This document shows, in pieces, positions 25,310-36,086 of a stretch of 64,000 bases of DNA. The translations under genes were made by a program, and so were the position numbers. A model generated the notes under the pieces. That model was not told where the DNA came from. It saw nothing but the letters and a program-made list of their open reading frames with translations, and did no database searches. Source of the DNA: Brachionus plicatilis (Eukaryota > Rotifera > Eurotatoria > Ploima > Brachionidae); assembly GCA_010279815.1 (NCBI GenBank), contig QEOQ01000670.1:791372-855371 (forward strand), read 5' to 3'. Numbering within the stretch: position 1 is the stretch's first letter; each line of letters opens with the position of its first letter.

Positions 25310-26895
25310 CTTCAAGGCTCTTTCTTATAAGATCCTGAAGAAATTTTCATCTAACGAGATTTTAATTTTGAAAGTTAGAAAAAAGTATTTTTTCTAAAAA
25401 TTTACCAGAAAAAATCCTTTTTGGTCCTGCAATTCAAGTATGATTTAAGTTGGATGACCGATTGAGAAAAAACCAATGTAAAGAATTTATTATAAGAAAT
25501 AAAGAAAAAAAATGTTTTCATAATTTTTAACATTAATATCTTGTTGTTATTTACGACTAATTCTATCTTAATTTTGATTCAAATTAAATTGACATATGAA
25601 AAAATAATTTTAATCAATCACCCAATTAAGATCATATAGGATCTTGAGGTAAATAAATAGAAAAATTTTTTTTTTTTTCAAATTACTAAGAAAACATACT
25701 TTTTATTCATTAACTCCTAGATATAAGATCTTAAAAGATATTGATGAAAATATGGTTTGACACGGTTTATATTCTGGAATTAAAATTTTTATGCATTAGA
25801 CATTTTTTTAACAATGTTTCAAGTAAGATCTTTTAAGATTTAGAAAAAAAATTGAACAGATATGACCACAATTTCGATGGCAAATATCAAGAAAAAAAAT
25901 CTAAAATCTAAATTTATTTTAAATCAATTTTTTAAGAATGGTTTAAGTAAGATCTTATAATTTTTTGAAAATAAATTTATCTGAGATGAACCCAATTTCA
26001 ATTGTTGGAAATAAAATTTTAAATTTTCAATTTTACTGTAATCAATTTTTTTAATCAACGGTTCTATGTAAAATAGAAAAGAAATAGACCAGACATTAAA
26101 CAATTTCGATGGCTATAGAAACAATAGAGTTTTCTTTAATCAATGTTATCAAATTAAAAATAAATTTTTCAAATAAATTAAAAAAAAATTAAAATTAAAT
26201 TTTTTTTATTCAAGGGTCTTCGTAAGATATTAAAAGATCTTGAAATTATATTCACCAGACATGACCATAATTTCGATAGTTTTTAATAAATTAAAATTAA
26301 ATTTTTATAATAAATGGTTTTTGTAAGATCTTATCAGATCTTGAAAATTTATTAATCTAGTATGACCGTAGTTTCGATGGTTTTAAAAAAATTATAATTT
26401 AATTTTTTTATCAATGGTTCTTAGTAGGATAAAAAAGAAATAGGCCAGACATGACCACAGTTTCGATGGCTATTAAAAAAAAAGAATTTTCTTTAATCAA
26501 TGTTTCATGTAAGATCTTATAAGATCTTGAAAATATATTAACCGGACATGACCATAATTTCGATGGTTTTAAATAAATTAAAATTTAATTTTTTAAAAAA
26601 ATTAAATTCAGATTTTTTTAATCAATGGTTTTTGTAAGATCTTATAAGATCTTGAAAATATATTAACCGGACATGACCATAATTTCGATGGTTTTAAATA
26701 AATTAAAATTTAATTTTTTAAAAAAATTAAATTCAGATTTTTTTAATCAATGGTTTTTTTTAAGATCTTAAAAGATCTTGAAAATAAATTAACCAGACAC
26801 TGACACAATTTCCGTGGCTAAAGAAAATATTTAAAATAAAAATTTTTGTTTAAATCAATCATTCAAGTAATATCTTACAAGATCTTGAGATAATT
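25310..26895. repeat. Diverged satellite array with an AAGATCTTATAAGATCTT palindrome
   Basis: Two almost identical 125-bp units sit at 26511-26635 and 26636-26760. Diverged units, about 90-125 bp apart, extend on both sides, marked by the palindrome and by 'gacatgaccataatttcgatgg' variants. The 18-bp AAGATCTTATAAGATCTT is self-complementary. Looser relatives occur back to about 23950. The array ends about 340 bp before the kinase start. Confidence 0.8.
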
Positions 26896-27231
26896 GTTGG
26901 CAAAAAGCACCACTTGTCTATTAGGTCAAGCATTTAAGAGGCCCAAATGGCTCCATAAACAACAAATATTGATTATAATTTGATTTCGAGATCAACAAAA
27001 ATATTTTCTCTTTTTTTTGTTTTCTGGGTTGCAACAATCATTTAATTAGCATAATTCAACTCCAACTTCTCTAGTTGCTCTCCTCTTGCTCTTGTTTCTC
27101 TCACTAGCTCATGATTTCAACCAAAATTAGGACACAGTAAAAAAAAATAAGAAAGGAAAAAAAAAAAATTTAAAAAACACAAAAAAATTTAATTTGTGTA
27201 TAAATATATTAGACAAAAATAGCTGTTTTTA

Positions 27232-28482
27232 ATGTCGTTCGAACTAAACGAAGCCATGGTGGACCCAGGCGAGGTGAGCGTGTGTCGCTTCGGCGGCGGC
27301 CTCAAGCGCCAATCAAGCGCCATCAAGTCCAACCTGAGCCAGCTGGCCTGCATGCCCAAGAGCGCCAACGCCAAGCTCTTCCACCTGACCAGCAACCCCA
27401 AGTCGTCGACGTACTCGTCCTCCTCCAACACGTCCTCGTCCTCGTCCACCGGCTCCAACGAATCGTCCGTAGCGCTCGCGGTCAAAAAAGCCGTGCCCAA
27501 GCAGCCGGGCGCCGAGTGCGCGTCCCCCGCCACTGCGACCGCCGCGACCTCCTCTACCTCGGCGGGCGCCGCCAAAAGCTTCAACATCGAAAACGAACTG
27601 ATCAAGTACACCAAAGGCCTGCACATCACCTCCAACTACCTGAGCTCGTACACGCTCGGTGAGCACGTTCGCAACGGCGGCTTCTCCGAGATCTACGAGG
27701 GCGAGCGCATTAAGTCGCGCGAGCCCGTCATCATCAAGCTAATACCCAAGGACCGGACCAAAAATTGGCTCATGGTCCACAACAAAAAGTATCCGGCCGA
27801 AATACTGCTGCACAAAATGAGCAACAGTGTCGACGGAGTGGTCAAAATGGTGGAGTTTTTTGAGCAGGAGCGCGAATGGGTGATCATCATGCCCAAGGTG
27901 AACAACTGTGTGGATTTGTTCGACTACTTGGAGTCGAAGAACAAGGGCCGGTTGTGCGAGCGAGAAGCGTGCTACTTTTTCAAGCAGTTGATTCGCATCA
28001 ACATGGAGCTGTTGAGCCGGGGCGTTGTGCACCGCGACATCAAGTCCGAAAATCTGCTCGTCGAAATGGACACCATGAAGTTGATACTGATTGACTTTGG
28101 CGCCTCGGCCATATCCAGACAAAACCACGCACAACTCCAGTACTACACGGACTTTCACGGCACTCGCCAATACAAGCCGCCCGAGTACATTGCGCACAAA
28201 AAGTACACGGCGCACGCGTCCACCATTTGGACGCTGGGCATCCTGCTCTACGACATGTGCAATGGCCAGCTGCCCTTCGAGACCGAACAGGACATACTCG
28301 AGTACAACATTCAAATGAAGGCCAGTCTGTCTCACGAGTACAAAGAGTTGTTGTTCGATTGTTTGAAGAGGGAGCCTGCGATGCGGCCTGCGCTCGCCGA
28401 TCTCTTGCTCTATCAATGGATCAGCGTGTACGGAGACTATGTGCCGCACACTGCTCAAGACAACAAGCTGCACACCAAATGA
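27232..28482 (+). CDS. PIM-family serine/threonine protein kinase
   Basis: A 416-aa intronless protein. The first ~125 residues are a Ser/Ala/Thr-rich low-complexity extension. The kinase domain runs from about 139 to 400: glycine loop GEHVRNGGFSEIYEG (about 143-157), VIIK lysine (K169), MPKVNNCVDLFDYLESK hinge region, catalytic HRDIKSENLL (H267 onward), DFGAS (D288), YTDFHGTRQYKPPEYI activation/P+1 loop, and IWTLGILLYDMCNGQLPFE. The hinge, the DF-GTR-Y-PPE segment and the LGILLYDM block are characteristic of PIM kinases, which are constitutively active and promote survival and growth. RING-like regulation of PIM is by expression level. GC content (about 60%) contrasts sharply with the surroundings. 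Other CAMK-like kinases are less likely. Confidence 0.88.
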   Translation: MSFELNEAMVDPGEVSVCRFGGGLKRQSSAIKSNLSQLACMPKSANAKLFHLTSNPKSSTYSSSSNTSSSSSTGSNESSVALAVKKAVPKQPGAECASPATATAATSSTSAGAAKSFNIENELIKYTKGLHITSNYLSSYTLGEHVRNGGFSEIYEGERIKSREPVIIKLIPKDRTKNWLMVHNKKYPAEILLHKMSNSVDGVVKMVEFFEQEREWVIIMPKVNNCVDLFDYLESKNKGRLCEREACYFFKQLIRINMELLSRGVVHRDIKSENLLVEMDTMKLILIDFGASAISRQNHAQLQYYTDFHGTRQYKPPEYIAHKKYTAHASTIWTLGILLYDMCNGQLPFETEQDILEYNIQMKASLSHEYKELLFDCLKREPAMRPALADLLLYQWISVYGDYVPHTAQDNKLHTK

Positions 28483-28769
28483 ATCTCAGCGGACATCACA
28501 TGATTGTTCTATTCCTCAGTCTATCTATCTCTTTATTTTTCTCTTTGCTTTCTTTCTTACGATCAAAGTGTGTTGTACATGTTTAAAGTGGTGGCACGAT
28601 CAGCGAGCACTGAATGTGTGTGAGTTTTTATTTATCTCTTTTGACGAGGACGTGCTCGTTCGGCCACCACAAACAAGCTTTATGTATAATAATAATAAAA
28701 ATAACAATAATAATAACTTAATACTAATTTAATACAAATATATATTTATATAAGTATTTTTTTTTCGTT
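28483..28769 (+). other. Kinase 3' UTR up to the assembly gap
   Basis: Moderately GC-rich sequence follows the stop and changes to (AAT)n-rich sequence at about 28685-28735. Apparently 3' UTR with candidate poly(A) signals. The end overlaps the start of the duplicated block at 28721. Confidence 0.4.
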
Positions 28770-28834
28770 NNNNNNNNNNNNNNNNNNNNNNNNNNNNNNN
28801 NNNNNNNNNNNNNNNNNNNNNNNNNNNNNNNNNN
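28770..28834. other. Assembly gap (65 N)
   Basis: A run of 65 Ns. The second copy of the surrounding duplication has only about 26 bases of T-rich sequence at this place, so the true gap is probably small and homopolymer-rich. Confidence 0.95.
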
Positions 28835-29076
28835 TCTAATGATTTTTAAGAATTTTTGTATTTAATTAAAATGTTTTTTTTCTAATAAAATTTTATGCAA
28901 GCTATTCATTTTTGGCAGATGAGGCGCTAAACAAAACAAGATAACTCTAGAGAGTGTTTTTTCGCTTTTAGCTTTAAATTGAATGCACACGTTGTGAGCA
29001 ATCAAATGTGACTTTTGCTTAAACTTTATCTCAAAACTTGATTATTATTTTTTATTATTTAATTCAAATTAACCTC

Positions 29077-29315
29077 TGTTGACGTGTTATTATATTATAC
29101 AGGCGTAGCTAAGCCCCGGTTATTAGTCATTTGATATTCATGGTTGTCATGAATCTAGTTGCTAGTTTGTTAGTCTAACTCAACTGATTGATTGCTGGCG
29201 CCAAGTTAAGAAATATATAAATATAGTTTAATTTAAATAAATAGAGTGGTTTTTGTGTTCTGAATAGAAATTTTTATATCTTTTATACTACCTTTTATAC
29301 TACCGGAATTTTACA
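29077..29315 (+). mobile_element. Possible LTR (solo or truncated)
   Basis: About 239 bp beginning TGTTGACGTG and ending TTTTACA. It holds a TATA-like tatataaatata at about 29211 and an AATAAA-like signal downstream at about 29237. A short ORF starting MPKRSSQSTRQQPP at about 29331 resembles the start of a gag. No second LTR or pol is seen, so the call is tentative. Confidence 0.35.
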
Positions 29316-30445
29316 CTATTCCCACTAATATGCCAAAGAGATCCAGTCAATCTACTCGGCAACAACCTCCATTAGGAGAAGTAAAATAATAGTAAAATAA
29401 AATTAAATACAGATAAAAAGCAGAAAAAGAAAAAGATTCAGTTATTGATAAAACCTCATTTGGACCAGAAGAAGTTAAGTGATTTAATTTGGTTTTATTA
29501 ATTCATTTAGAAGGTTTTTATAAGATTTGAATCTTAAGTTATTCAAACAAAGCTCTATAGAGTCCGAGATGCCGTCACGAATATAAAAGTATAGGATCCC
29601 AGACATGTGACAATTAGATTTTAGGTTAAACATTTGTCTAACAAGGTTGTTTTGATTAATGTTAAGAAATACTAATTAAATACAAATAAATATTTATATA
29701 AGTATTTTTTTTTCGTTTTTTCTCCTTTTTTTTTTATCTTTTCTAATGATTTTTAAGAATTTTTGTATTTAATTAAAATGTTTTTTTTCTAATAAAATTT
29801 TATGCAAGCTATTCATTTTTGGCAGATGACACGCTAAACAAAACAAGATAACTCTAGAGAGTGTTTTTTCGCTTTTAGCTTTAAATTGAATGCATACGTT
29901 GTGACTTTTGCTTAAACTTAATGTTCTGTGTTTGACAACATTTTTTTTCAATTATTTATTTTTATCATTTGAACCATTCTGATCAGATAATTTATGTTAA
30001 ATTCTGTGAATTAATTGAACTAATTTTTTTCCGCTATAAAATATCAGCTTCTTTGAGTGCAAAACACAAACAAAATTTAAACGTAAATAACCGAATTTAT
30101 TGACATGCGTTTATCAGTTTTAGTGACATGTTATTCAAAATTGAGCAATGTTTTTGAAAAAAATTAAAATTTATTATTAATGACATGTAATTATTAAATG
30201 TGAACAAATTTAAAAATTTTTAAAAATATTTTCAGCTTTTAAGGAATTCAATTAAAAATGGAAATTTAATTGGCAAATTGAAGCTCATGATCAAATGTAA
30301 ATTTCAAATTAAATTTTTTGTTTTAGGAGTAGTAGTTTTGACTGTAGCTGGCTTACCAGCGAGTGTGTTGATAAGGCACACTAAGACAGCTGATGTGATT
30401 GATTGCTGCTCATCCAGCAATCAATGCCTGCTTTAAAGCTGTTAA

Positions 30446-31560
30446 CACTCAAAAACCGGAGGGGTTTTTTCGACCCTTTTTGATACTTCTTTTGCTTGTT
30501 GTTCTAAAAATTTAATCTTTTTTGAAATTTTTTTTTCTCAATCAAAACTAAAATCAATATAAAACAAAATAATTTTATTTTCATGCTAAAAAAAATATAC
30601 GTTTAACCCGGAGAGGGGTTTTTTGGACCCTCCAAAATAAATCAAAGATATGGCTAATTATGCTTTTGATTCCCAACTCTACTTAATTTCTGGAATAAAT
30701 AATAATTTTTTGAACCATGTCTCGATGAAAAGCTCTTGAACTTCCTAGTAATGCGGATGATACCTAATCTGAAGTCTCTGATGATAATTATAATGATTAT
30801 GAGAAAAATAATGACTTTGATAATGATTTTTTAATAAGAAATGGAAACATCAAATCAACTTTATACTGAATATGACTCAGATGAAGACTCAGATAATAAA
30901 TTACCTGAATAAGAAGAAACTACCGTATTTCATCAAATATAAGAAAGTTCGGTCATCAAAGGAATTCTTCTATTCGAAAATTTTTCACTTCTAAAATATG
31001 ACTCAATTAAAAGAAATTAATAGCTATTTTTTTCGTCTATTAAATATAAGAAAAATGCATTTTTTACATGAAAGATGATTCATAATTTTACTTTTAAACA
31101 AGACACATATTCTCTAGAAAAATAACTCAAATAAAGGAAAATATTTGACTGAAATACAAGCAAGTTTCTTCTATTTGAAGAAATACGGTAATTATGAAAA
31201 AACTTCGAAAAAAGGGACTATATGGATCAGAATGAATGACGGAGAAAAGACATGTCTCGAGAAAAGATAAATTTCTGACGAGAAAGTTAAGCCAACAAGC
31301 TATGCTCAGCATAAAAAAATGAGACTTCAGTCAGCATTTTGACTTGTCCATAATAAATTTTATATTGAATTGTAACAATTTCATTTACAAAAGGAGATAC
31401 ATCAGCTTTATCGGTATTTATTATGCAAGAGGTGTTTTATGCCAAAATAATCCACTCAAGGCCATGTGGTCATGAATTTGGTCATGTAGCCAAGCTCGAT
31501 TTTTTTCCATTACAGAAAAAAGCTAACTTGTGAAGCAAGGATAAAATGTAAGTTACATTT
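30446..31560 (+). mobile_element. Degenerate piggyBac-type transposon remnant
   Basis: Two TTAA sites (30442-30445 and 30603-30606) are each followed by a piggyBac-like GGAG(A)GGGGTTTTTT-GACCC end. From about 30718 a broken frame reads MSR-KALELPSNADDT-SEVSDD, like an acidic piggyBac N-terminus. Around 31401-31480 a frame reads FIGIYYARGVLCQNNPLKAM then WS-IWS, matching the DDE_Tnp_1_7 pattern. There are many stops, so it is inactive. Interrupted by the MITE at 30921-31190. Confidence 0.6.
30921..31190. mobile_element. TA-flanked MITE nested in the piggyBac remnant
   Basis: The left end TACCGTATTTCATCAAATA pairs with the complement of the right end, TACCGTATTTCTTCAAATA. The outer TA at each side is the likely target duplication. 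About 270 bp, no ORF. Removing it joins the two parts of the piggyBac-like sequence. Confidence 0.7.
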
Positions 31561-31789
31561 GGTCTTTATGTAGGAGAGATTGGATAATACGAATTTAAAA
31601 AAAAAATATTAGCAAATATTTTTTTCCTGTATTTATATCAAATTTTTTTTAAAACAATTTTTTCTTAAAAATAGTTAATTTTTGTTTTAAATCAAAACCA
31701 AATTAATAAAAAAACATTTATTTTTACAATTTAGTATATTTTCTTACATATTTTTAGTAATTATGGTAATTTATGCATTCTTAAAAGCA

Positions 31790-32070
31790 TATTATATTAA
31801 AGGGCTTATTTGGAACCCTTCAGTACTTAACGTATAATTGTTAACATTGGGGGCTTCAATTAATTCATTTGGCGAGTTCCATATGTTAGCGGTTCTGTTG
31901 AAAACAAAGTTATCTCTATGCTGGAGCCTTGAAATTTCTTTGTGATATTTGAAGCAGTGACCTCTTCTTTGTTTTTTTGTGACATTAAAATTGTTGCTTT
32001 TTTCAACCAATTCTATTCCATGCATGATCTTGTATGTATAAGTGAATTAGATCACCTCTTTATTGAAAAA
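31790..32070 (-). mobile_element. LINE C-terminal fragment
   Basis: The minus-strand frame reads YKIMHGIELVEKSNNF ... RRGHCFKYHKE ... NFVFNRTANIWNS-PNELIEAPNVN. This is the typical end of a CR1/jockey-group LINE ORF2 after the RT domain. Frame breaks upstream show it is a dead fragment. Confidence 0.65.
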
Positions 32071-32135
32071 ATTCAATCTTTTAATAATAAATGACTAAAC
32101 ATTATTAAATATAATTTGTTTAATCTATAATTAGA

Positions 32136-32517
32136 GGCATCTTGAAGTTTAGGATCAAAAAAATCAGATCAAAAAGTAATTTTTTTATAACTTTTGAATG
32201 GTATTTGATTAAATCTCTCTGCAAAATGCTAAATAATGCAAAAAACATGCTGAATATCAGAATAGGCTCTGCAAAAACTCTGCAATTAAATTACGCAGAT
32301 GAATTAAATACTTTTTAATGACATGCATTTTCCTGCAAAATTGCAGAGTTTTTGCAGAGCCTTTTCTAATTTTCAGCATGTTTTTTGCATTATTTATCAT
32401 TATGCAGAGAGATTTAATCAAATACCATTCAAAATTTATGAAAAAATAGAAATTTATTAAAGATTTTAATAAATTAAGTTTTGATCATTTGATAATGATT
32501 ATGAACTTCAAGTTGCC
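32136..32517. mobile_element. Fold-back (palindromic) element
   Basis: The ends GGCATCTTGAAGTT and the complement GGCAACTTGAAGTT begin long inverted arms. The strongest part is TTTTGAATGGTATTTG...TTAAATCTCTCTGCA around 32203-32240, repeated in inverse near 32395-32437. The arms also share CTGCAAAAACTCTGCA and AACATGCTGA. A single strand could form a long hairpin. No ORF. Confidence 0.75.
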
Positions 32518-32537
32518 AATTTAATTATGTTTTAAAT

Positions 32538-32674
32538 TATAGCTGTTTAAAAGTCACAAGTCTCAAGTCAAGTCCAAGTCTGGATTTTTTTTTTTTCAAA
32601 AGTCCGACCAAAGACTTTTTTGTAGTTTTGTAAGTCATGACTTGGACTTTTTTTTGGACTTTTAAACAACTCTG
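32538..32674. mobile_element. hAT-type MITE, short copy
   Basis: Related to the NAA60 intron element: a GCTGTTTAAAAGTC left end, 'caagtcaagtccaagtc' interior and a GGACTTTTAAACAACTCTG right end. A perfect 8-bp duplication TTTTAAAT flanks it (32530-32537 and 32675-32682). Confidence 0.85.
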
Positions 32675-35559
32675 TTTTAAATCCGAATTTCATTAAAACC
32701 TAATTTTTAAAAAAGTTAACTTTCTACTTTTTTAAGACATGTCATATAAATTGAACATTGCTCTTTTTAAAATCAATGCTTATTCTTTAGTGACATGTCA
32801 ATAAATTCGGATAATTACGTTATTGGACTTTAAAAACTTAATCAACAATTGAGTTCTGTATTCACGAATTTTTGAGCATTGGAGTATTCAGATTGGATGC
32901 CCCATTGATTGAAACAAAATTAAAAAAAAGCATAATTTATTGAAAAATAAAGAAAAATAGTTTTATCATTTTGTGTACAAGTTTAATTTATAACTTTTTT
33001 GCCTCCCTATTTTGACTATTGTCTATTTTAATAATTAACCAACATTTGTCCAGTATTCAAAGGCTTGCCAATTTTAATATCTGTGTCAATTCAAGCTAGT
33101 TATTATTATTACTAGAAAACTCATTTCTTTATAAACAAAACAATGGGACAATGATATGGGTTTAATTTTGTATTTAGAAATTTAAATCATTTGTATTTAG
33201 TATCAAAATTTTTATTCTAAGTGAATAGCTTACTCCTATCTTTTTTATATCATAAAAAACTATAGGGAATGGTAAAACCTACCATAAATCTTTGCAACTT
33301 ACCCTCTGGTGAGTTTCCTTGAGGTTCTGGTGTTTAAATAACAATAAGTCTAAGACATCTGAGATTCGGTTAAAACCCCAACTTTTTTAAATCTTCATTT
33401 TCACTTTAGCCCCATGAATTATAAAAAAATTAAAAACTTACCTTATAATTTCAACTATTACGTGTGCTTTATTTTAATATATGATAGGATGAGAAAATTG
33501 AAAATGATACAAGCTTATACTTGTAAATTTTTTTTCTCATTTAAATCAATGTCAAAAAATGCTTTATAATCTATTTTAGATTCCATTTTCTTTTATTTTT
33601 TTGTAAAATTTTATAGATCACAATACTTTAATCCCTATCTAAAATTACCGATTTTTTAGTAAAACTCACTAAAAAAATAAATAATTTTGATATTAACCCG
33701 AGTTAAATTTAATTAATTTATAAAAAAAAAAAATTAAAAAGTATTCATTAGCTTATTAACTCAACCATTCTACACCAAAACCCCATGGGAAGTCTGCAAG
33801 GTTTTACGGAATAAATAAAAAAATTTTACATTCAAAAATGACAATGCCTGTTAAGAAATTTTTAATGTTTTTTTCTAAATTAAGTTTTAAATTTTTGGAC
33901 GATCAACGCTGTAAAATAAAGCGTATATTTATCAATTGTAGTAGCAAAAATTTTGTACATATTAAAAAAAAATCTCATTTTAAAAAAGAAGAGTTTTAAA
34001 TACAATTCATAAAAGAAAAAAAATTTTGATCGAATCCTGAAATTTCTAAAAGCATTTTAGGGATATGAGCTCTATTTTTATAGCTAAATATTTCTTGTAT
34101 TTTTAATATGAGATGGTCTTCTTCAGTGAGTTGTCTTCCCCAGAAAAACCTATAAGCTCATCTATTTCAGATACTAAACTTTGTGCAATTTCTATTGTTT
34201 CAGTGAATCTAAGGATCCCTTTGGTGTATCCGTTTCAGTTGAGTCTCTCATAGAAGTCACATTTTAAAGTATTGAAGCGTGTAGTGGTTGTTTCGATATT
34301 AAGCACAAGAAGCAACTCAGTGGTTTTGCATCTTTTTGGTATTCAAATGATTTCCTTAATGACATTACCTTCTATTCATTTTATCTTAAGTTTCTCAATC
34401 GAGCCCAAGTTTAAATTCTTTAGTCCAGAAAAAAAAATCGGTCTTAAGTACGTCTTAAATATATGCTATCGTTTATTTTACTGATACGTAATAATTACGT
34501 TTCTACACATATATTTTGAAATAAATAAAATTATCAAATTTTCCTTTTTTTTTAATTTTTCTCGTAATTAACTGAAATTAAAAAGATAAATAGAGTAATA
34601 ATCTGTAATAAAGCGTAAATATTGATAAAAGAGGCGTCAATCGCACACAAATATAGTCCTTTCTTCAGCATTTTACTAACTTAAAGCTAATAAGTTTAAA
34701 ATTTTAATGTGTAAATGAGTTTTGGTTCTTTAAATAAATTTTTATATGAAAATTTAAATCAAATGATATTAAATTTTTTATCGATGAATCAAAAAATAAT
34801 TTAATTTTTTAAATTTTTATATTTTTAAATAAATTTTTAATTAATAATATATTTTTTTAACTAAATTTTTGAGTAACCAAATAGACTACTGTTTTTTTTT
34901 TTAATTCTTGTTCATATTTAATAAATAATAAATAAATAAATTCATTTAATTAGTTTTCATTTATTTTTTTGAATTTAAAAATGACTGTCTACTGTGAGAT
35001 TCAAAGAATTTATTAAAAGATGTAAGATTCTAAATTTTTCATCAAATTTAATGCCACACTTTCTAAAAAAAAAAGGAAGCTTCGGTCTTCAAGAAATTAA
35101 ATTAAATAATTTTTTTTTCAATAATTTTAGAAAAAATATTTTTGAATAAAGATAAACCTTTTTTGAGATTGTTCGAAGGACTCTATTTGAATTTTTTCCA
35201 CAAAAAAGGAAATAACATTTTGAGACTAAAAATGGCAGTAAATCGAAAGCCAAAAGGTATTTATTTTGAACGGAGAGTGAAGCTAAGTGGTAAAAATTTA
35301 AAAAATTTTATTCACAATAAGATTTCTTAAAACTCGAATGGCAGAATGAGTTTGATACTATTTTATAATTTGAATTTTTTTTGTAATAAAATCTTTCTTA
35401 AGTTGAATTTTTAATGAAATTCAATTTATAAAAATTAAATAAAATAACAAAAAATGATATTAGTTATGAAATGATATTTAAAAAATTACAAGACCTAAAT
35501 CAAAACAAAACATTTGGTGTAGATTAGCTTCATCCGTCATTTGTCTGAGGTGAAAAGAA

Positions 35560-35660
35560 GTGAAATGTGAAATGAAATCGAAGTGAAATTGTGTTGGGTT
35601 GAGAATGTTGAAAGGATTCAACGCAGAGCTACGAAATTTGTTTTTTCTTTGAAACTTTGA
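35560..35660 (+). mobile_element. Short LINE scrap
   Basis: The frame reads VENVERIQRRATKFVFSLK (about 35602-35658), the conserved LINE motif between the RT and C-terminal domains (compare IEKVQRRATRIIPSL at about 54610 here). Too short to classify further. Confidence 0.5.
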
Positions 35661-35959
35661 AAGTTGCACAATGTCGTAATCACGAAACTAATTTTAAACT
35701 TAAAGAAAAAAAAGTTTCCAATTTTTTATTATTTATTTATGTTCTTTTTATCACTTTGTACTGAATTTCACGCAACCACTTTAAACAACTCTGGAAAAAA
35801 TTAAATTCAAATTATCTCGATTAATTTTCGATTATCCTTAAAAATTAATTTAAAATTTTTAAAATTTTCATCTTTTTTAATTGGAAATAATTAATTTTTA
35901 AAAAATTATATAAATATTTAAAATATATAAAAAATTTCAGTTATCGTTATTTTTTTAGG

Positions 35960-36086
35960 TCTTTACATTAAAACACTATACAGAAAAGAAAACATCTACT
36001 CATCACCAAAAATGAGACCAATTGCTTACAGTGAAGACCCGTTAATGGTTAGGGGAAACTTCAAAAAAAATTATTTTACTTATTAA
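35960..36086 (+). other. Coding-like stretch after a splice acceptor-like site
   Basis: After ttatttttttag the frame reads LYIKTLYRKENIYSSPKM then RPIAYSEDPLMVRGNF and stops at 36086. Codon use is less AT-biased than the surroundings. It could be the last exon of an unrecognised gene or a transposon remnant. No partner exon found with confidence. Confidence 0.25.

Larger units (their letters stand above)
17206..27231. other. Ten-kilobase gene-poor, repeat-bearing interval
   Basis: No convincing gene seen on either strand. Identified contents are the TA-flanked MITE (17776-18085), a LINE scrap between direct repeats (22036-22649) and the palindromic satellite (25310-26895). A less AT-rich patch around 22980-23165 has no recognised feature. 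The remainder looks like AT-rich, A/T-run-dominated spacer, and regulatory elements cannot be excluded. Confidence 0.5.
28721..29930. repeat. Near-identical duplicated block around the gap
   Basis: Segment 28721-29027 (containing the Ns) recurs at 29669-29922 with only a few differences: gaggcgc versus gacacgc, acacgttg versus atacgttg, and a short deletion. The copies are 948 bp apart and flank the LTR-like sequence at 29077. This is either a true local duplication or a haplotype/assembly artefact. Confidence 0.85.

Noticed and set aside
35142..35330. 62-codon ORF containing GIYFERRVKLSG
   Set aside because: Slightly coding-like, but no splice partner or family could be identified.
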